NCBI RefSeq assembly: GCF_006716235.1
Contig: NZ_VFOR01000001.1
Location: 868,001 to 932,000 of the forward strand
Reading direction: 5' to 3'
Source: Propioniferax innocua
GTDB lineage: Bacteria > Actinomycetota > Actinomycetes > Propionibacteriales > Propionibacteriaceae
DNA length: 64,000 nt
Part shown: piece by piece, positions 60,783-64,000 of the stretch
How positions within the stretch are numbered: position 1 is the stretch's first letter
Layout of the letters: every line of letters starts with the position of its first letter
Made by a program: the position numbers and the translations under genes
Notes under the pieces: generated by a model
Seen by the model: only the letters and a program-made list of their open reading frames with translations
Told to the model about the DNA's origin: nothing
The model's database searches: none

Positions 60783-61702
60783 CCGCAGACACTCCCGACG
60801 TCGAACCCGATGACGTGAAATCTGACGAGGTGGCCCCCGCCGCAAAGGATGAGGAGGGCCTGGACCAGATCGGTTTCACCGACCAGCCGAGCGAATCCAC
60901 CGGAGCATCGGCACCCATGATCAGCGTCCACGACTTGACGAAGAGGACCGGCGAAAACCATGCCTATCGCGACGTGTCGTTCACCGCCAGGGCCGGCGAA
61001 CTCGTGGTCCTCGCCGGACCCGAGGGCACAGGCAAGACCATGCTGCTGTTGGGGATCCTCGGCCGCATGACATTCGACGCCGGTGGCGGCCACGTGGCGG
61101 GGTTCGAACTTCCTCGCCGAGCGCGTCGCGTCCGAGAGCACTCGGCGGTGGCCAATGTCGATGCGCTCACCGCGCTCGACAACTCGATGACGGTGCGCCA
61201 ACATCTGGCCGAGCGCATCATCATGAACCGACCCTGGTATCTGCCGGTGGCGAGTCGGCGGGCTGTCGATCGCGCCATGGACGAGTACCTCGACATCGCT
61301 GCCCATCTGGGCGACCGGTTCGACGCACTGTCACCTGCCGCCATGGAACGACTCGGTCTGGCTGAACGACCCGACCTGGAGCTCCGTCCTGACGCCTACA
61401 TCGACGAACTCAACGATCTGCAGCGATTGACCGTGGAGATCGTTCTGGCCTGCATCTCGAAGACCGAAATCGTGGGCGTCGATGATGTCGACCTGCTCCG
61501 CACCCAGAAGGACCGACTCTGGGCATGGCTGCTGTTGTTGCAGCTCAGCAGCCTGCGCCAGGACTTCAGCGTCCCCACCACCACCCTCATCGCCACCTGC
61601 CAGGAGACCACCGAACTCCAGCAGCTCCTCGACGCCTTCGCCGATGAGGCCGACGACTTCGCACCTGTGCAACAGGTGCTCCTGCCTGGGAAAGAGACCT
61701 GA
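60779..61702 (+). CDS. Degenerate ABC-type ATPase subunit
   Basis: The 307-residue protein has an acidic N-terminal extension (1-45), then an ABC fold: ISVHDLTKRTGENHAYRDVS, Walker A GPEGTGKT, and Walker B-like EIVGVDDVDLL. The LSGGQ signature is replaced by ELNDLQRLTVEIVLA, and the residue after Walker B is Asp, not Glu, so ATP hydrolysis may be slow or absent. It is coupled to marR and followed directly by the yhgE-like gene, probably its membrane partner. Efflux or secretion linked to the unknown MarR ligand is plausible. Confidence 0.82.
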   Translation: MTADTPDVEPDDVKSDEVAPAAKDEEGLDQIGFTDQPSESTGASAPMISVHDLTKRTGENHAYRDVSFTARAGELVVLAGPEGTGKTMLLLGILGRMTFDAGGGHVAGFELPRRARRVREHSAVANVDALTALDNSMTVRQHLAERIIMNRPWYLPVASRRAVDRAMDEYLDIAAHLGDRFDALSPAAMERLGLAERPDLELRPDAYIDELNDLQRLTVEIVLACISKTEIVGVDDVDLLRTQKDRLWAWLLLLQLSSLRQDFSVPTTTLIATCQETTELQQLLDAFADEADDFAPVQQVLLPGKET

Positions 61703-63934
61703 ATGTACACACTCCCCGGACTCGAACTCAGCCGTTTCCGCCGCAACACCCTCGCACGTCTGGCGACGGTCGTGATCGCCTTCATCCCCGCCATCTACGG
61801 CTGCCTGTATCTCGCGTCGAACTGGGACCCGACCGAGAATCTCGATCAGCTCGACGCCGCGGTCGTCAACCTCGACACCGGTGCGCAACTGCCCGACAGC
61901 CCCGACGGCACTCCCGGCGAACACCTCGATGCCGGTGACGAACTCACCTCAGAACTCACCACTTCCGATGACGCCGGGTTCACCTGGACCGAGGTGGACG
62001 CAAAGACAGCGGCCGCGGGACTGAACGACGGCACCTACGCAGCGGTGCTGCACATCCCCCGCGGGTTCTCGGCCAACATCGCCTCCAGCGGCAAGGACCA
62101 CCCCCAGAAAGCGGAGCTGACCCTGGAGACCGACGACGCGCACAACTACATCGTGGGCACAGTCGCCCAACAGGTCCTGGAGACGATCCGGGGCAACCTC
62201 AACGAGACCACGACTGCGAAGTACGTGGATCAGGTCTACATCGGTTTCAACGAGATCCAGGCCAAGATGACCGAGGCCGCCGATGGTGCCCAGAAGGTCT
62301 CGGATGGGGCGTCGGATCTGCACGAGGGCACCGGAACCCTGGCCGAGGGCACCGGCACCGCCCGTGAGGGTGCCGGCGAATTGGCCGACGGTCTGGGTGA
62401 ACTGTCCGACGGCGCGGACAGGCTTGCTGACGGAACCGGACGGCTCGCCACTGGAGCATCCGACCTTCACGATGGAACCAACCGCTTGCGAGAGGGGTCA
62501 TCGGAGGCCGCCGACAGATCCGGGGACCTCGCCGACGGCGCCCGGCAGGTCGCTGATGGCACCGAGAAGCTCTCCACCAAGGCCGATGAAGTGGATGCCA
62601 AGGCTGCACGGGTGCGGGATCGCGTCGACGAGTTCGATCAGAAGGCGACGCCGATCATCAGCGACAGCCGCCAGGCACTCTCCGATGCGCACGATCAGAC
62701 CGTCGGCGATCTGCAGACACGGGCGGACGAGTTGGCGTCGAAGTACCCCGATGACCCGGATGTGCAGGCGCTGTCCCAGGAACTCGAGACGATGGCCACC
62801 GACCTGGAGAATGCCCATTCACGCGCAGATGCGGCCGCCGATGACGTCGAGTCGGCTCGCCGAGGTGTGCGCGACACCGTGGATTCGGCCGCCGATCGCA
62901 TCGACGAGGCGGCCGGGCAGATCCACCGGCTCGATGAGGGCGCCACACAGGTGGCCGACGGGGCCGATCGTCTGCACGAGGGTCTGGTCACTCTCGATGA
63001 CGGCGTTGGTCAGTTGGATGACGGAGCCGCGAAACTCAAGACCGGAGCATCGGAGGTGAACGACGGCGCCGGTCGGTTGGCCGAGGCGTCGAGCACGGCT
63101 GCCGAAGGCGGACGCGACCTGGCCGACGGGTTGGTGGAACTCGACGACGGCGCCCACCGGTTGGACGAGGGCGCAGGTGAACTGGACGAGGGCGCAGGTG
63201 AACTCTCCGACGGCATCGCCGAAGGCGCCGATTCCGTACCGACCTATTCGTCCGCGGACCGTGACACCCGATCCGACGTGGTCGCCGTGCCGGTGGAGGG
63301 CGATGCCCAGCGCGACCATGCCGTCGAGGCCTACGGCGAAGGCCTGGCGCCCTTCTTCCTGTCGCTCGCGCTGTGGATCGGCGGCATGATCACCTACATG
63401 GTGCTCAACGCCATCCCCTACCGGGCACTGGCGTCGTCGGCCAGGTCGTGGCGGATCGCCTGGTCGGGATATGCGCCCGGCATGTTCTTCGGCGTGCTGC
63501 AGGTGCTGGTGATCTTCACGGTGTTGACCTTCACCCTGGATTTCACGGTGCCGAGCTGGCTTGCAACGATCGCGTTCGCGATTCTCGTCGCCGCATCGTT
63601 CCATGCGGTCCACCAGTTGTGTGTGGTCCTGCTGGGATCCTTGGGGCGGCTCGTCGCCCTCATCCTGCTGATGTTGCAGATCGGCGCGGCCGGTGGCACC
63701 TATCCAGTGGAGACCACGCCACCGTTCTTCCAGGCCATAGCACCCTTCCTGCCCATGACCTATGCCGTGGAGGGGCTGCGCGGACTCATCGCCGGCGGCA
63801 ACACCCTCGGTGTGGCGCATTCGGCGGTGATGCTGCTGGCGTTCGGCGTCGGCGCCCTGACGCTGAGCGCGTTCGTGTCGAGCCGAAAGCGCGTGGTGAC
63901 CGTTGCGCGGCTCTACCCGAGCCTGGAGTTGTGA
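61703..63934 (+). CDS. YhgE/Pip-domain membrane protein
   Basis: The 743-residue protein has one N-terminal helix (LARLATVVIAFIPAIYGCLY), an extracytoplasmic Pip-type head (about 45-190), a long stalk (190-515) and five or six C-terminal helices (about 550-730) of the ABC-2 permease kind. The stalk is built from repeated DGAxxLxDG-like heptad units such as VSDGASDLHEG, ELSDGADRLADG and DGAAKLKTGASEVNDG. Family members include YhgE, the phage-infection protein Pip and EsaA of type VII secretion. It starts immediately after the ATPase stop, and a strong hairpin follows. Export of a peptide, lipid or drug is likely; the substrate is unknown. Confidence 0.9.
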   Translation: MYTLPGLELSRFRRNTLARLATVVIAFIPAIYGCLYLASNWDPTENLDQLDAAVVNLDTGAQLPDSPDGTPGEHLDAGDELTSELTTSDDAGFTWTEVDAKTAAAGLNDGTYAAVLHIPRGFSANIASSGKDHPQKAELTLETDDAHNYIVGTVAQQVLETIRGNLNETTTAKYVDQVYIGFNEIQAKMTEAADGAQKVSDGASDLHEGTGTLAEGTGTAREGAGELADGLGELSDGADRLADGTGRLATGASDLHDGTNRLREGSSEAADRSGDLADGARQVADGTEKLSTKADEVDAKAARVRDRVDEFDQKATPIISDSRQALSDAHDQTVGDLQTRADELASKYPDDPDVQALSQELETMATDLENAHSRADAAADDVESARRGVRDTVDSAADRIDEAAGQIHRLDEGATQVADGADRLHEGLVTLDDGVGQLDDGAAKLKTGASEVNDGAGRLAEASSTAAEGGRDLADGLVELDDGAHRLDEGAGELDEGAGELSDGIAEGADSVPTYSSADRDTRSDVVAVPVEGDAQRDHAVEAYGEGLAPFFLSLALWIGGMITYMVLNAIPYRALASSARSWRIAWSGYAPGMFFGVLQVLVIFTVLTFTLDFTVPSWLATIAFAILVAASFHAVHQLCVVLLGSLGRLVALILLMLQIGAAGGTYPVETTPPFFQAIAPFLPMTYAVEGLRGLIAGGNTLGVAHSAVMLLAFGVGALTLSAFVSSRKRVVTVARLYPSLEL

Positions 63935-63943
63935 GCCTCCGCC

Positions 63944-63989
63944 CCACCTCTACGTTGTGCCGGGCAGACGCGGCACAACGCAGAGGTGG
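63944..63989 (+). terminator. 19-bp hairpin after the yhgE-like gene
   Basis: Arms 63944-63962 and 63971-63989 pair with one mismatch around an eight-base loop (GGCAGACG), ten bases after the stop codon. It is a strong terminator candidate. Confidence 0.85.
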
Positions 63990-64000
63990 CCCCCTCAGGA

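Noticed and set aside
1-64000. tRNA, rRNA, insertion sequences, prophage genes
   Set aside because: None was recognised on either strand; no transposase, integrase or tRNA-like cloverleaf was noticed, although no scan program was run.

Overview
This window is chromosomal DNA from a high-GC Actinomycetota bacterium. The markers are a WhiB2-type regulator, two LytR-CpsA-Psr (LCP) ligases, an acyl-CoA carboxylase with epsilon subunit, a decaprenyl-phosphate phosphoribosyltransferase-like UbiA protein, LpdA, LGFP-repeat exoproteins and frequent GTG starts. From memory, the core gene order follows the Mycobacterium tuberculosis block Rv3248c (sahH) to Rv3313c (add): ahcY, SIS protein, manB, DUF3499, Rv3259-like, whiB2, mannose-1-P guanylyltransferase, LCP, TIGR03089, fadE25, purE, purK, GtrA, birA, accD5, accE5, maf, accA3, lpdA, deoD, pmmB, add. 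No mycolate genes are seen. I lean towards Micrococcales or a relative; the exact taxon is not determined.

Layout. Positions 1-4310: the start of an SF2 helicase, two secreted SGNH hydrolases with LGFP repeats, a DUF3039 protein and a lipoprotein. Positions 4311-21284: ahcY and the envelope-sugar block (SIS protein, Trm112-like protein, phosphomannomutase, DUF3499, Rv3259-like protein, DUF5719, a giant GT2 membrane protein, WhiB, GDP-mannose pyrophosphorylase, TIGR03089, GT2, two LCP proteins). Positions 21285-28224: acyl-CoA dehydrogenase, an AbiEi/DUF559-type gene flanked by 40-bp repeats, EI24, purE/purK, GtrA and a secreted peptidoglycan peptidase. Positions 28225-33762: birA facing accD-accE-maf, then a lipoprotein, ubiA and an SDR. 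Positions 33763-36640: repeat-rich spacer, then a zinc-starvation cluster (CobW-like protein and L31 facing L28-L33-S14-L32, all without zinc-binding cysteines) around a Zur-box-like palindrome. Positions 36797-50447: biotin carboxylase, sirtuin, LpdA, PNP, phosphohexomutase, sortase-anchored phosphatase, MetRS, lipoprotein, adenosine deaminase and HU. Positions 50733-64000: a secreted GH70-like glucanotransferase with LGFP repeats, an AlkZ-like protein, two AGCS symporters flanking thiM-thiE with a TPP riboswitch, and a MarR-ABC-YhgE operon.

How the genes fit together. Mannose activation (SIS/ManB/ManC), glycosyltransferases, DPPR synthase-like UbiA and LCP ligases make and attach cell-wall glycopolymers. 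AccA, AccD, AccE and BirA form one carboxylase module. Secreted SGNH and GH70-like enzymes share LGFP wall-binding repeats.

The most unusual content is the GH70-like enzyme with a non-permuted catalytic order, and a set of unrelated minisatellites (19, 15, 14, 18 and 17 bp units). Two of these minisatellites are translated in frame at the very start of translationally coupled genes. No rRNA, tRNA, CRISPR array or insertion sequence was recognised.
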